Program-made: the position numbers and the translations under genes | Notes under the pieces: model-generated | What the model was told of the DNA's origin: nothing | Databases searched by the model: none | The model's input: the letters and a program-made list of their open reading frames with translations, nothing else | Source of the DNA: an uncultured Pseudomonadales bacterium | GTDB taxonomy: Bacteria; Pseudomonadota; Gammaproteobacteria; Pseudomonadales; Cellvibrionaceae | NCBI GenBank assembly: GCA_947487765.1 | Contig: CANKXO010000008.1 | Coordinates: 1 to 64,000, forward strand | Reading direction: 5' to 3' | Length of the DNA stretch: 64,000 bases | Part shown: positions 55,753 through 64,000 of the stretch, in pieces | Layout of the letters: each line of letters begins with the position of its first letter | How positions within the stretch are numbered: the first letter of the stretch is position 1

Positions 55753-56520
55753 ATGATTAAAGTAATTGAAAGAATAAAAGCCGCGACTATTCATTTGTTA
55801 TTGTCAGCAATAATCGTAGGGTTTGCGGCTTTGTTGGTGTTTTATAGCTGGTATCCAAATGCATTAGCTTCTGCTAGCCAGGTATATGATATATTTTATT
55901 TGATGGTGTTAGTGGATGTTTGTATTGGCCCATTAATTACGTTAATTATTTTTAATAAGGAAAAAAAAGAACTTAAAAGGGATTTGTCAGTTGTTGGTAT
56001 TGCTCAAGTGGTTGCTTTGTTATTTGGGTTATACGCTGTTTTTGTTGCTCGCCCCGTGTTTATTGTTTTCAATGCATCCCAGTTTGATGTGGTCTATGCT
56101 AATCAATTGCCTAGTGAGCCAATCAAAAATAACAACTCTTTACTTTATGGAAAGTTATTACCTATTAATGGCCCAGTTGTTGTTTCAGCCCAGATTCCAA
56201 GTGATGAAAATTTGGTAAAAGAAATAGTTTATAACGCTATTGTTGAAGGGCGGGGATTAGAGTTAATGCCTGAATACTATACTGTGTATGATAGTGATAT
56301 AACTAAGGATCAAATAAAAAGAATTATCAAATCCTTTGACGATATTGACCAAAAAAATAACACGCAAAGAAAAGAAGTTGATGAAATCGTTAGTAAATGG
56401 AAAAGTCGTGATGTCAATGTTGGGTATGTCCCACTTTATGCTAACAACAATAAATTAATAGCAATCATTGATAAGGATAATGGAACGTTTTTGGATATTA
56501 ATAATTTAAATATTCCTTAG
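55753..56520 (+). CDS. TfpX/TfpZ-type type IV pilin accessory protein
   Basis: The 255-residue product has four N-terminal membrane segments (about residues 10-105) and a C-terminal soluble domain. The start IKAATIHLLLSAIIVGFAALLVFYSWYP and the segments VDVCIGPLITLIIFNKEKKELKRDL and GLYAVFVARPVFIVFNASQFDVV are typical of TfpX/TfpZ/FimB proteins. These genes occur directly downstream of certain pilin alleles and affect pilin surface display. Its position after pilA fits. It begins 10 bases after the pilA terminator, so it depends on read-through or a weak internal promoter. Confidence 0.88.
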   Translation: MIKVIERIKAATIHLLLSAIIVGFAALLVFYSWYPNALASASQVYDIFYLMVLVDVCIGPLITLIIFNKEKKELKRDLSVVGIAQVVALLFGLYAVFVARPVFIVFNASQFDVVYANQLPSEPIKNNNSLLYGKLLPINGPVVVSAQIPSDENLVKEIVYNAIVEGRGLELMPEYYTVYDSDITKDQIKRIIKSFDDIDQKNNTQRKEVDEIVSKWKSRDVNVGYVPLYANNNKLIAIIDKDNGTFLDINNLNIP

Positions 56521-56667
56521 CGCTTATAGCTTATGTCGAACATTTTTTGTCACTATTAATGGGCCATTAATTGTCAGTTTTTACCATATTGTGTTGCTTG
56601 GTTTGACTGTAAATTTTCTTTCACGGTATTTTACGTTTATATGCTAGTACTTTTAGTACAAGCTCAG

Positions 56668-56684
56668 TTGGCCCTTTTTTTGCA
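56668..56684 (+). promoter_or_regulatory. sigma-54 promoter of the second long pilin gene
   Basis: TTGGCCCTTTTTTTGCA has GG and GC separated by exactly 10 bases and the TTGCA -12 element, though the -24 element is TTGGCCC rather than TTGGCAC. It is about 80 bases upstream of the pilin start at 56763. Confidence 0.75.
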
Positions 56685-56762
56685 TTTCAATATATTATGA
56701 TTAGTAAATAGTGTAAGTTGTAAAATTTTATTTATGCTATGTCGGTAGTGAGTAGTTGTATA

Positions 56763-57299
56763 ATGAAAGATATAGAAAAAAATAACGAAAAAGGTTTTAC
56801 TTTAATCGAGTTAATGATTGTTGTTGCGATAATAGGGATACTGGCTTCTGTGGCATTACCTGCCTATCAAGTGTACACGTCACGCTCAAAAATAAGCGAA
56901 GCGCTTGTTGCTTTAACTCATCTAAAAGCCAATATGAGTGCTGCTTTTCAAGTGGAAAATACTATTGGGATGACTAGCACTGCTATTGCTTTTAACGCTA
57001 CCCCTATTGCAGAGAAAAGATCTAAGTATGTTGATGATATAGTGGTTGTTGAAGGGAGTCCTTGGACGATCACCGTTAGTATTGCGGCTACAGTCGGCAA
57101 TGGACTACCGATAGCATTGCATCAAAATACGTTAACCTTATCACCAAATGTTCAAACAGTAGTGCCGGCACCAGATTCGAGAGGTTCAATTGATTGGGCT
57201 TGCGGTAGTATTACAACAGCGGTTGCGGCTACTCGAGGGTTAGCAAATGTGGTGGCTGGGACCATACCATCTCAATATGCTCCAACAGAATGTCGGTAA
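56763..57299 (+). CDS. second type IV pilin, PilA paralogue
   Basis: The product from ATG 56763 is 178 residues, with an 11-residue leader ending NNEKG and mature start [25 protein letters not shown]. The C-terminal part parallels pilA ([43 protein letters not shown]), so the two are clear paralogues. They share the C-terminal Cys loop but differ through the middle. It has its own sigma-54-like promoter. Confidence 0.93.
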   Translation: MKDIEKNNEKGFTLIELMIVVAIIGILASVALPAYQVYTSRSKISEALVALTHLKANMSAAFQVENTIGMTSTAIAFNATPIAEKRSKYVDDIVVVEGSPWTITVSIAATVGNGLPIALHQNTLTLSPNVQTVVPAPDSRGSIDWACGSITTAVAATRGLANVVAGTIPSQYAPTECR

Positions 57300-57354
57300 G
57301 AAATTGATATTGGTATACATAGAGTAAAAAGGTCGATGCTATGCCTGTAAGCAA

Positions 57355-58230
57355 TTAACGTATTCGCATCGACAAATCCACTGCCTTGCAATCTTTAGTC
57401 AAGGCTCCAATGGAGATATAATCCACTCCCGTTTCAGCAATGGGAGTGAGTGTCATCTTATTGACGTTTCCAGATGCTTCAAGTTTTGCTTTGGCGCCAA
57501 AAGCTTGATTAAGCTTAACGCCTTGCTTTAGCTCTTCCAGTGAAAAATTATCCAACATCACAATATCTGATTTTGATTTAAGGGCGATTTCGAGCTCGGC
57601 TAGATTTTCTACCTCTATTTCTACAGGTTTTTCAGGGTGGTTTCTTTTGGCTGTTTCGATGGCTTGGAGAATGCCGCCACAAGCAGCTATATGGTTTTCT
57701 TTAATCAGGAAGGCGTCGTAGAGGCCGATGCGATGGTTATAGCAGCCACCACAGGTAACCGCGTATTTCTGGGCTGTGCGCAGCCCAGGGATGGTTTTAC
57801 GAGTATCAAGTAGCTTAACAGATGTGTGTTTAACCAAGTCTACATACTCTTGGCAGGCTGTTGCTGTGCCAGAAAGCAGTTGCAAAAAGTTCAATGCAGC
57901 TCTTTCACCGGTAAGTAGTGTGCGAGCATTGCCTGATAGTTCGAATAGCGTACTATTAGCTTTAATTGTATCGCCATCGGCGACATGCCATTTTATGTCG
58001 GTATTTGACCCCAGTCTCTTGTCTAGTTGAGAAAAAACTTCAGTTACCCATGGTTGTCCGGCTATAACACAGTGTTCTCGGGTGATAATGGCTGCCTTTG
58101 CGGTTTGCTCTAGCGGAATTAGCTCAGCGGTAATATCGCCATTGCCAATATCTTCTGATAGGGCAAACTCAACGATCTGGGTAATGTCATGTTGTATCTT
58201 TTGTGAAAGGCTGGGGCTGGTTGGAGGCAT
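57355..58230 (-). CDS. nadC: nicotinate-nucleotide pyrophosphorylase NadC
   Basis: This 291-residue quinolinate phosphoribosyltransferase makes nicotinate mononucleotide in NAD synthesis. Family blocks are [77 protein letters not shown] and [13 protein letters not shown]. Adjacent pilA and nadC are also the Pseudomonas order. It converges with the second pilin gene; only 55 bases separate them. Confidence 0.97.
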   Translation of the reverse strand: MPPTSPSLSQKIQHDITQIVEFALSEDIGNGDITAELIPLEQTAKAAIITREHCVIAGQPWVTEVFSQLDKRLGSNTDIKWHVADGDTIKANSTLFELSGNARTLLTGERAALNFLQLLSGTATACQEYVDLVKHTSVKLLDTRKTIPGLRTAQKYAVTCGGCYNHRIGLYDAFLIKENHIAACGGILQAIETAKRNHPEKPVEIEVENLAELEIALKSKSDIVMLDNFSLEELKQGVKLNQAFGAKAKLEASGNVNKMTLTPIAETGVDYISIGALTKDCKAVDLSMRIR

Positions 58231-58576
58231 ATCTCTTTTCTAGCTTGTTTACGTACAGGGGAGGGTATTATAGCGGTTATTGTTAGTTTACAACCACTTA
58301 GATTGTTCACTTCAATTAAAGCTTGTTAATTGTATCTGTATGTGGATATATTTGTTTTCTACATTATAAAAATGTTATAAAAATCAGTCCATTATAACAT
58401 TTTCGAAAATGATACTCAGTTGGTGATTAATCTGTGATCAAGGTCCCGATATTTAACTTTTGTGGTACATGGGATTTTTATAGTGGTTATACTGAGAGCA
58501 TACCAACAGGATTTTAGTAACAGAAGGAAAAAGTTGATTTCTTGTTACTTACCACTAAAATATTGTAGGCAGTAGT
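58231..58576. other. divergent intergenic region with an 11-bp inverted repeat
   Basis: This lies between nadC (minus) and the DUF1631 gene (plus). It holds AAATGTTATAA (about 58370-58380) and TTATAACATTT (58392-58402), exact reverse complements with an 11-base spacer. The repeat could be an operator or a weak hairpin. No other gene is visible. Confidence 0.55.
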
Positions 58577-61102
58577 ATGAGTACCCCTTCTGGTAATGCC
58601 AACGTTATTTCTCTGCAAATCGATAAGACGAGTAATGCCCGCAGTGAAGCTGTTATGAAAGAAAGTCTGGCGCGTCTCCCTAGGCCTGTGCAGCGTATTC
58701 GAGAGATTGCGCAAACGCACCTTAAAGGCTCAATCCAAAATTTATTCGATCACGTTGATGATTCCCTGTTTGAGCTTGCTGATCGTGCAGTGAGTAACCT
58801 TGAGCAAAATGTCTTTTTTGAATCCATGCGAGAAATTCGTATCCAGCGACGTAGCATGGAAAAATCGTTTCTTTACCATATCGACCAACATTTTGCCGGT
58901 TTACTCGGTGGTGGTCATGATAGCCCACAATCTCAAACGACAGCTTTAGATGTTGATACTGATGATTTGTCTCTGGTTAGTAAGGATGAGCTGGAAGAGT
59001 TAGTTGCTATTGACTCTGTTGTGAGTAAGGCTTGGTCACAAAATAAAAACGCATTGCGTGTATTAGTTGCACGTATGAACACTCTAGTTGATGCGGGCAT
59101 CTCAGATAAAAATAACCCATTAACACCTCGTTCACTTGCGGATAGCTTTGTTGAGGCTTCTTCAATTATCGATGTCGACATCAAAGCTAAATTGGTACTG
59201 TTTAAGCTATTTGAACGTTATGTCATGAACGAATTAGCTGAGGTATTGAATAAAGTGAATCATGCCTTGACTGAACAGGGTGTGCCTATTCCTAAAGCGC
59301 CCACTCGTCGACATGGTTCACGTGGTTCTGCACAAGGTAGCCGTCAAGCAAGTAATGCAACCGTTTCAAATAATGCTGCAATGGAAAATGCGGGAGCTAA
59401 AGAGGTTGGGACTACAGGTGGTTTATATGAAACATTGCAATCACTATTAGATAATCAACCCCAAGCGCAAAGTGGCCAATCTAATTTTACGGAAACTGGC
59501 TATGCTGCAAGTTCTGCAAATAACTATGCGGTTACTGAGGTTTCATATGCGCTACTTAATGCACTTTCTCAATTGCAGCAACAGCAATTGCAGCAGGTGC
59601 CTGTTGCTAAAACCTTACAAGAAGGGCAGTCTCAACTACTAAGTAGTGGAAATATAGAAACAGCAATACATTCGGCAACGGGCGAACAATTGGTTGATGA
59701 GCATTCCCAGGATGTTATAAAACTCGTTGATATGTTGTTCTCATTTATTTTAGAAGACCGAAACCTTCCCGATCCTGTTAAGTTGTTACTGACGAGATTG
59801 CAGATTCCTTTTATCAAGGTTGCACTGTCGGATGAAGAATTTTTCAAAAAAGATGGTCACCCAGCTAGGCGTTTATTAAATGAAATGGCAATGGCTTCTA
59901 TCGGTTGGAGTGGTGAAGCTGATAACAGTAAACGTGATACTTTACTTAATAAGATAGAATCGACTGTTGCTAGAATCTTGGAAGAGTTTGATAGTAATTT
60001 CGAAATATTTACTTTGTTGCTAACCGACTTTATCGCCTTTATGGAAAAAGAGCGCCGCCGTGTTATGTTGTTTGAAAGGCGCGCTATTGATGCTGAGGAT
60101 GGTAAGGCAAAATCGGAAGTGGGTCGTCAAAAGGTAGATGCACAGTTAAATGAGCTTGTTTCAGGCAAGGCTCTACCAGACGCATTTACAAGCTTTATTA
60201 AAGGGCCATGGTCCAATATTTTATTCCTTATTTATATGAGACAGGGTGTTGAGAGTCAGCAATGGACAAATGCCTTAAAAGTGGCTAAGGAGTTGATATG
60301 GAGTGCATTGCCAATTCAAAATGATGAGCATAAAGAAAAACTAACCGCTAGAATCCCTCGGTTGCAATCTGCTTTGAAAAAGGGATTAGAAAATATTTCT
60401 TTCAACCCAGTTAAGCAATCCAAGTTTTTCGAAAAATTTAATGCTCATTATTCAATGTTAGTTGAGGTTTATAAAAATCCTCCTCAGGCAGAGCCCCTTG
60501 CATTTTCTGCAGATGAAGATGACAAATTACCATTACCTAAAAAGCCAGCAGAAACTCTTATAAAGCCTGCTTCTAAAGAAGTAAGAGACTCCGTTGTTGA
60601 AAAAGCCAATAATAAAGGTGCTAAGCAAACAACTGTTAAAGAAGAATCAATTAAGCCCGTTGTTGAAGCAAAAGTGACTTCTAGGATAGTCGAGTCTGAA
60701 AAAACAGTAATTCCTAAGCCTGCGCCAATAACTACATCTAAAGCTCAAGTATCTGCCCCCGCAGCGAGTAAGCAGACTTCTGCTCCTGCAGTAGAGAAGC
60801 CTAAAGTTGAAAAGCCAGTTGCTGATTCACAATATATAAATCTTGTGGACAATTTTACAGTCGGTGTATGGTTTGAGAAAGCTGATCAATCCTCGTCTGC
60901 ATACCGTTGCAGATTAGCCGCGATTATCCGCAGTACAGGTAAGTATATTTTCGTTAACCGTGCTGGGGTTAAAGTAGCTGAAGAGACTCGTGAGAGTCTT
61001 GCGATGCAATTGCAAATGGGTAAGTTGCGCACTCTAGACGACAGTATGCTATTTGATCGAGCCTTGGAATCTGTTATTACCAACTTACGACGCTCAAAGT
61101 AA
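58577..61102 (+). CDS. DUF1631 family protein
   Basis: The 841-residue, mostly cytosolic-looking protein has the conserved N-terminal region RIREIAQTHLKGSIQNLFDHVDDSLFELADRAVSN and the motif RRSMEKSFLYHI. A central helical part (about residues 370-640) contains HPARRLLNEMAMASIGW and MEKERRRVMLFERRAIDAEDGK. After a Lys/Pro/Ala-rich linker (about 640-750) the C-terminal part is NFTVGVWFEKADQSS..YRCRLAAIIRSTGKYIFVNR AGVKV. The C-terminal part resembles the PilZ-like beta domain of DUF1631 proteins. Function is not established. The same gene sits beside nadC and ampD in Pseudomonas. Confidence 0.9.
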   Translation: MSTPSGNANVISLQIDKTSNARSEAVMKESLARLPRPVQRIREIAQTHLKGSIQNLFDHVDDSLFELADRAVSNLEQNVFFESMREIRIQRRSMEKSFLYHIDQHFAGLLGGGHDSPQSQTTALDVDTDDLSLVSKDELEELVAIDSVVSKAWSQNKNALRVLVARMNTLVDAGISDKNNPLTPRSLADSFVEASSIIDVDIKAKLVLFKLFERYVMNELAEVLNKVNHALTEQGVPIPKAPTRRHGSRGSAQGSRQASNATVSNNAAMENAGAKEVGTTGGLYETLQSLLDNQPQAQSGQSNFTETGYAASSANNYAVTEVSYALLNALSQLQQQQLQQVPVAKTLQEGQSQLLSSGNIETAIHSATGEQLVDEHSQDVIKLVDMLFSFILEDRNLPDPVKLLLTRLQIPFIKVALSDEEFFKKDGHPARRLLNEMAMASIGWSGEADNSKRDTLLNKIESTVARILEEFDSNFEIFTLLLTDFIAFMEKERRRVMLFERRAIDAEDGKAKSEVGRQKVDAQLNELVSGKALPDAFTSFIKGPWSNILFLIYMRQGVESQQWTNALKVAKELIWSALPIQNDEHKEKLTARIPRLQSALKKGLENISFNPVKQSKFFEKFNAHYSMLVEVYKNPPQAEPLAFSADEDDKLPLPKKPAETLIKPASKEVRDSVVEKANNKGAKQTTVKEESIKPVVEAKVTSRIVESEKTVIPKPAPITTSKAQVSAPAASKQTSAPAVEKPKVEKPVADSQYINLVDNFTVGVWFEKADQSSSAYRCRLAAIIRSTGKYIFVNRAGVKVAEETRESLAMQLQMGKLRTLDDSMLFDRALESVITNLRRSK

Positions 61103-61171
61103 CTTAGTTTTTAGGCACTTAAATATTTTCATTGCTATTCCCATTGTCATATACGCTGACTCTTAAGTATG

Positions 61172-61197
61172 ATGCCTGTTAATTCAGGCATTTTTTT
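61172..61197 (+). terminator. intrinsic terminator after the DUF1631 gene
   Basis: The stem ATGCCTG pairs with CAGGCAT, followed by a T run. The ampD ribosome site (AGGG) follows the T run directly. Confidence 0.8.
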
Positions 61198-61208
61198 AGG
61201 GTCTATCT

Positions 61209-61796
61209 TTGTCTATATATTCCGCCAATACTAGTCATCTAGAAACGTATAACATCGTTGATGGATGGCTGTCTGCTGCTCGTAGAGTTGCTTCTCCCAA
61301 TTTTAATGAGCGTCCTGACTGCAATGATATTAGTCTGTTAGTCATTCACAATATCAGTTTACCGCCTGAGCAATTTGGGGGTGGTTATATTGAGCGTTTT
61401 TTTTGTAATCAGTTGGATGCGTCAGTTCACCCTTATTTTAAAAAAATTGCTGATATACAGGTATCGTCGCACTTATTAATAACGCGCGAAGGAGAAATTC
61501 TCCAATTTTTGCCTTTTAATAAAAGGGCTTGGCATGCCGGTCGGTCGAGTTTTGATGGTCGCGAAGAATGTAATGATTATTCAATTGGTATTGAGTTAGA
61601 AGGTGCAGATAATATTCCCTTTAGCAGAATACAATATGCAGTTTTAGCAGAAGTGAGTAAGGTGCTTATGAAAACATACAGCGCCATAAAGAAAGAAAGC
61701 ATCGTTGGTCATAGCGATATAGCACCAAACCGTAAAACGGACCCTGGTCCAGCATTTAACTGGTCGTTTTTTTATGAGTCCTTGGGGGTTGATTAA
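61209..61796 (+). CDS. ampD: 1,6-anhydro-MurNAc-L-alanine amidase AmpD
   Basis: This 195-residue cytosolic zinc amidase is used in peptidoglycan recycling; loss of AmpD derepresses ampC in many species. Motifs are VDGWLSAARRVASPNFNERPD, VIHNISLPPEQFGGGYIE, the zinc and active-site regions KRAWHAGRSSFDG and IGIELEGADN, and GHSDIAPNRKTDPGPAFNW. The start is TTG at 61209 with AGGG 7 bases upstream. ampG, the transporter feeding this pathway, is encoded 1.5 kb downstream. Confidence 0.95.
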   Translation: MSIYSANTSHLETYNIVDGWLSAARRVASPNFNERPDCNDISLLVIHNISLPPEQFGGGYIERFFCNQLDASVHPYFKKIADIQVSSHLLITREGEILQFLPFNKRAWHAGRSSFDGREECNDYSIGIELEGADNIPFSRIQYAVLAEVSKVLMKTYSAIKKESIVGHSDIAPNRKTDPGPAFNWSFFYESLGVD

Positions 61797-61823
61797 ATAT
61801 ATCAATTAATATCTAGTTGATAT

Positions 61824-61860
61824 TAAAAGCCTCGGTTATCAGTTCTACTGATAACCGAGG
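61824..61860 (-). terminator. intrinsic terminator of small RNA candidate 2
   Basis: A perfect 14-bp stem (arms 61830-61843 and 61847-61860) with a 3-base loop is followed on the minus strand by CTTTTAATA. The plus side has no T run, so it serves the minus-strand transcript. Confidence 0.85.
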
Positions 61861-61962
61861 AAGTGAAGGCTATGTAGATTACTTCATCCTGAAATAATCT
61901 AAAAATTAAGCGCTTCCTTTGGCCTTACTTGGCCTAATTACATCCTTGTGTGACGTCCTTGT
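61824..61962 (-). ncRNA. candidate GGA-rich small RNA 2, RsmY/RsmZ (CsrB)-like
   Basis: The minus strand between ampD and maf holds four GGA motifs (plus-strand TCC at 61887, 61915, 61943, 61956) and a strong terminator. One GGA lies in the loop of a 10-bp hairpin, AGATTATTTC-AGGAT-GAAGTAATCT. A TATGAT -10 is near 61970, giving a start near 61962, and a GacA-type box lies at 62019-62036. The block AAGGACGTCAC followed by AAGGAT, and AAGGCCAAAGGAAGC, also occur in candidate 1. No open frame of note exists. The features match CsrA/RsmA-titrating RNAs; the ends are estimates. Confidence 0.75.
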
Positions 61963-62018
61963 GGTAATCATAATGCCAATGTTTAAAAAAGGTATCTGCA
62001 GGAAAAAACTGAAATATG

Positions 62019-62036
62019 TGTAAGAAATATCGCACA
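62019..62036. promoter_or_regulatory. GacA-type upstream activating sequence (candidate)
   Basis: TGTAAG-N6-CGCACA matches TGTAAG-N6-CTTACA at 10 of 12 defined positions, with a perfect first half. Its centre is about 65 bases upstream of the estimated start of small RNA candidate 2. Confidence 0.6.
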
Positions 62037-62068
62037 CTCATAGGTATTTTTAACAATATTGGAAAGTG

Positions 62069-62677
62069 ATGCCCCATTCAATTGATTTATACTTGGCTTC
62101 TCAGTCACCTCGTCGGAGAGACCTGTTAAACCAAATTGGTGTACGTTTTGAGGTAATAAACGTCGATGTGCCAGAGCAAAGGGAGCATGGAGAAACGCCT
62201 GCTAACTATGTACAACGGCTATCTTTATCTAAAGCAAAAGCCGGCGCAGATTTAGTGGTTGATAAGCCTGTGTTGGGGGCTGATACCATTGTTGTTTTGG
62301 AACCTTTAGAGCAGGGTGCAAGCATAATATTAGAAAAACCGGGTTCAGAAGAGGAGGCTATCGGTATGTTATTAGCTTTATCCGGTAGAACCCACCAAGT
62401 CATGACAGCGGTAACTATTTACGATCAATCTCGTTCTCAAACAGTATTAAATCAAACCTCTGTCAATTTTCGAAAAATTGATCCTGTTGAAGCCAGCCGC
62501 TATTGGCAAACCGGTGAGCCAGTTGATAAAGCCGGTGCATACGGCATTCAAGGTTTAGGCAGTGTTTTTGTAGAGTCTATCAATGGAAGCTATTCCTCTG
62601 TTGTGGGGCTACCATTAGTAGAAACGGCTCAATTACTTAACTCTTTCGGTGTACCTATATGGCATAGTTCTCCTTGA
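62069..62677 (+). CDS. maf: Maf family nucleotide pyrophosphatase
   Basis: The product from ATG 62069 is 202 residues. It has the Maf start DLYLASQSPRRRDLLNQIG, VLGADTIVV, the KPGSEEEAIGMLLALSGRTHQVMTA motif, and PVDKAGAYGIQGLGSVFV. Maf proteins hydrolyse non-canonical or modified nucleoside triphosphates (dTTP/UTP pyrophosphatases of the YhdE type). A GTG at 62066 is an alternative start. It is divergent from small RNA candidate 2. Confidence 0.92.
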   Translation: MPHSIDLYLASQSPRRRDLLNQIGVRFEVINVDVPEQREHGETPANYVQRLSLSKAKAGADLVVDKPVLGADTIVVLEPLEQGASIILEKPGSEEEAIGMLLALSGRTHQVMTAVTIYDQSRSQTVLNQTSVNFRKIDPVEASRYWQTGEPVDKAGAYGIQGLGSVFVESINGSYSSVVGLPLVETAQLLNSFGVPIWHSSP

Positions 62678-62771
62678 AAGCACTAAAGTACGGTAAACTG
62701 CTGCCCATAGAGAATAATCTATCGAGCTGAGATCTCAGAAAAATAATAAGCACTAATCATTGGGGGGATGT

Positions 62772-63254
62772 ATGCCATCGTTTGATATCGTATCTGAAGT
62801 TGATAAACACATATTAACCAACGCTGTTGACCAGGCTAATCGTACAATTACCACGCGTTTTGACTTTAAAGGAGTTGATGCTAAGTTCGAACGAAGTGAT
62901 TTTGTAGTAACTATTTGGGCCGAAGTCGATTTTCAGCTCCAGCAAATGTTAGACATGTTACAAGCGTCGCTTATTAAAAATAATATAGATATCAAATGTC
63001 TAGAAGTAGCGGACCCTAAACCATTGGGAAAGCAAGTTAAGCAAGAAGTAGTAGTACGAACAGGCTTGGAATCTTTATTAGCTAAAAAAATTGTCAAATT
63101 GATTAAAGACAAAAAATTAAAAGTGCAATCACAGGTACAAGGTGATCAAGTTCGGGTCACTGGTAAGAAAAGAGATGACCTTCAACAGGTTATTGCCATG
63201 CTACGTGAAGAAAGTCTCGATATGCCACTGCAGTTTAATAATTTTAGAGATTAG
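62772..63254 (+). CDS. yajQ: YajQ family nucleotide-binding protein
   Basis: The product from ATG 62772 is 160 residues, after GGGGGGAT. The motifs [19 protein letters not shown], and [29 protein letters not shown] are those of the YajQ/DUF520 family. Homologues in Xanthomonas bind c-di-GMP and act on virulence gene expression. It stops 3 bases before the ampG start, so the two are cotranscribed. Confidence 0.95.
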   Translation: MPSFDIVSEVDKHILTNAVDQANRTITTRFDFKGVDAKFERSDFVVTIWAEVDFQLQQMLDMLQASLIKNNIDIKCLEVADPKPLGKQVKQEVVVRTGLESLLAKKIVKLIKDKKLKVQSQVQGDQVRVTGKKRDDLQQVIAMLREESLDMPLQFNNFRD

Positions 63255-63256
63255 TT

Positions 63257-64000
63257 ATGACCTCTCAAGGCGTTAGTAGCTGGCGTGAAGCGCTACTGGT
63301 TTATCGTCACCCCAGAGTTATTGCAATATTTTTTCTTGGTTTTGCTGCTGGCTTGCCCTTGCTGTTAGTGTTTTCAACTTTGACTGCATGGTTGCGGGAT
63401 ATGGGAGTTAACCATACTTCTATTGGTTTCTTTGGTTGGGTTGGAATTACTTATTCGATTAAAGTTTTTTGGGCTCCCATTGTTGATCGTCTTGCTTTGC
63501 CTTTGTTAACGCTTTCATTGGGACAGCGCCGTAGTTGGATTTTACTATCTCAAATTGGCATTGCAGGTGGTTTAATCACCTTATCTTTTATTGATCCATT
63601 AAGTCAGTTGACTTTGTTAGCTATGACTGCTGTTTGGGTTGCTTTTTCTTCTGCTACTCAAGATATCGCAATCGATGCCTATCGTATCGAGGCTGCTATT
63701 CCTGAATATCAAGGAGCAATGTCGGCGTCTTATATCTTTGGATATCGAGTCGCTTTATTGTTTGCAGGTGCCGGTGCACTTTATATCGCTGACGATTGGT
63801 CGTGGACATTGGCATATCAAGCAATGGGTTTGTTAATGTTAGTCGGCGTAGTGACAATTCTCTGTATTGATGAGCCTTGTCCTAGAGAAAACACTCATAG
63901 TGCAACTGCTAGCCTTTCACGAGTAAGCCGCATTATTCGATGGTTTAAAACGGCAGTTGTTGGGCCATTTGTTGACTTTTTTCAGCGCAATGGTCGTTTT
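63257..64000 (+). CDS. ampG: muropeptide permease AmpG, 5' part
   Basis: The frame starts at ATG 63257 and stays open to the end of the window (248 codons), so the 3' end is missing. The MFS-type product has the AmpG features HPRVIAIFFLGFAAGLPLLLVFSTLTAWLRD, the segment WVGITYSIKVFWAPIVDRL, and SSATQDIAIDAYRIE. It imports anhydromuropeptides made by lytic transglycosylases, substrates of AmpD encoded upstream. The predicted membrane segments number about six in the visible part. Confidence 0.93.
   Translation, partial: MTSQGVSSWREALLVYRHPRVIAIFFLGFAAGLPLLLVFSTLTAWLRDMGVNHTSIGFFGWVGITYSIKVFWAPIVDRLALPLLTLSLGQRRSWILLSQIGIAGGLITLSFIDPLSQLTLLAMTAVWVAFSSATQDIAIDAYRIEAAIPEYQGAMSASYIFGYRVALLFAGAGALYIADDWSWTLAYQAMGLLMLVGVVTILCIDEPCPRENTHSATASLSRVSRIIRWFKTAVVGPFVDFFQRNGRF

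Overview
The window is about 42% GC by eye and comes from a Gram-negative gammaproteobacterium related to the marine Cellvibrionales/Pseudomonadales. The gene order supports this: mraZ-rsmH-ftsL-ftsI-murE-murF-mraY-murD-ftsW-murG-murC-ddlB-ftsQ-ftsA-ftsZ-lpxC-(M23 peptidase)-secA-argJ, then yacG-coaE-pilD-pilC-pilB / pilA / nadC, a DUF1631 gene and ampD, as in Pseudomonas and relatives. Meso-DAP peptidoglycan, LpxC and type IV pili all fit. No integrase, transposase or CRISPR array is visible.

Layout. 1-6.4 kb: the 3' end of a repeat-bearing acidic protein of unknown function, a small predicted outer-membrane protein, a DUF3833 lipoprotein, a TraB/GumN protein, and a serine-synthesis pair (SerC-like, SerA-like). 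6.5-13.8 kb: a four-gene minus-strand operon, DUF1989/GcvT fusion followed by proX-proV-proW-like genes, divergent from a LacI-type regulator with a perfect 14-bp operator between them. This suggests uptake of a betaine-like methylated compound and folate-dependent processing of it. 13.9-15.6 kb: a RarD-type permease and a TauE/SafE permease. 15.65-16.4 kb: a candidate GacA-controlled GGA-rich small RNA (minus strand) and the RNase P RNA (plus strand).

17.0-20.8 kb: a string of small plus-strand genes, each followed by an attC-like site. No integrase is in view, so this is a CALIN-type (integrase-less) integron cassette array inserted after rnpB. Cargo includes an Imm33-like protein, a GNAT acetyltransferase, a DUF3592 membrane protein, an RraB-like protein and three exported proteins of unknown function. 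20.9-23.6 kb: a CpxRA-like two-component system with a Spy/CpxP-like periplasmic protein, headed by three GTAAC repeats spaced exactly 10 bp apart. 23.7-24.6 kb: a CitE-like lyase.

24.9-44.8 kb: the division and cell-wall (dcw) cluster with its MraZ operator, lpxC and a LytM-type peptidase. 44.9-49.4 kb: secA, argJ, mutT. 49.4-57.3 kb: yacG, coaE, the pilus assembly genes pilD, pilC and pilB, three pilin-like genes and a TfpX/TfpZ-type accessory gene; two of the pilin genes have sigma-54 promoters with exact -24/-12 spacing. 57.4-64 kb: nadC, a DUF1631 protein, ampD, a second GGA-rich small RNA candidate, maf, a YajQ-family gene and the 5' part of ampG.

The most notable observation is the pair of small RNA candidates, at 15.7 kb and 61.9 kb. 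Both lie on the minus strand and end in strong intrinsic terminators. Both carry several GGA motifs, share two sequence blocks in swapped order, and have a GacA-type upstream palindrome at a similar distance. They look like RsmY/RsmZ (CsrB-type) decoys for CsrA/RsmA. All calls come from reading the sequence; no database search or folding program was run.
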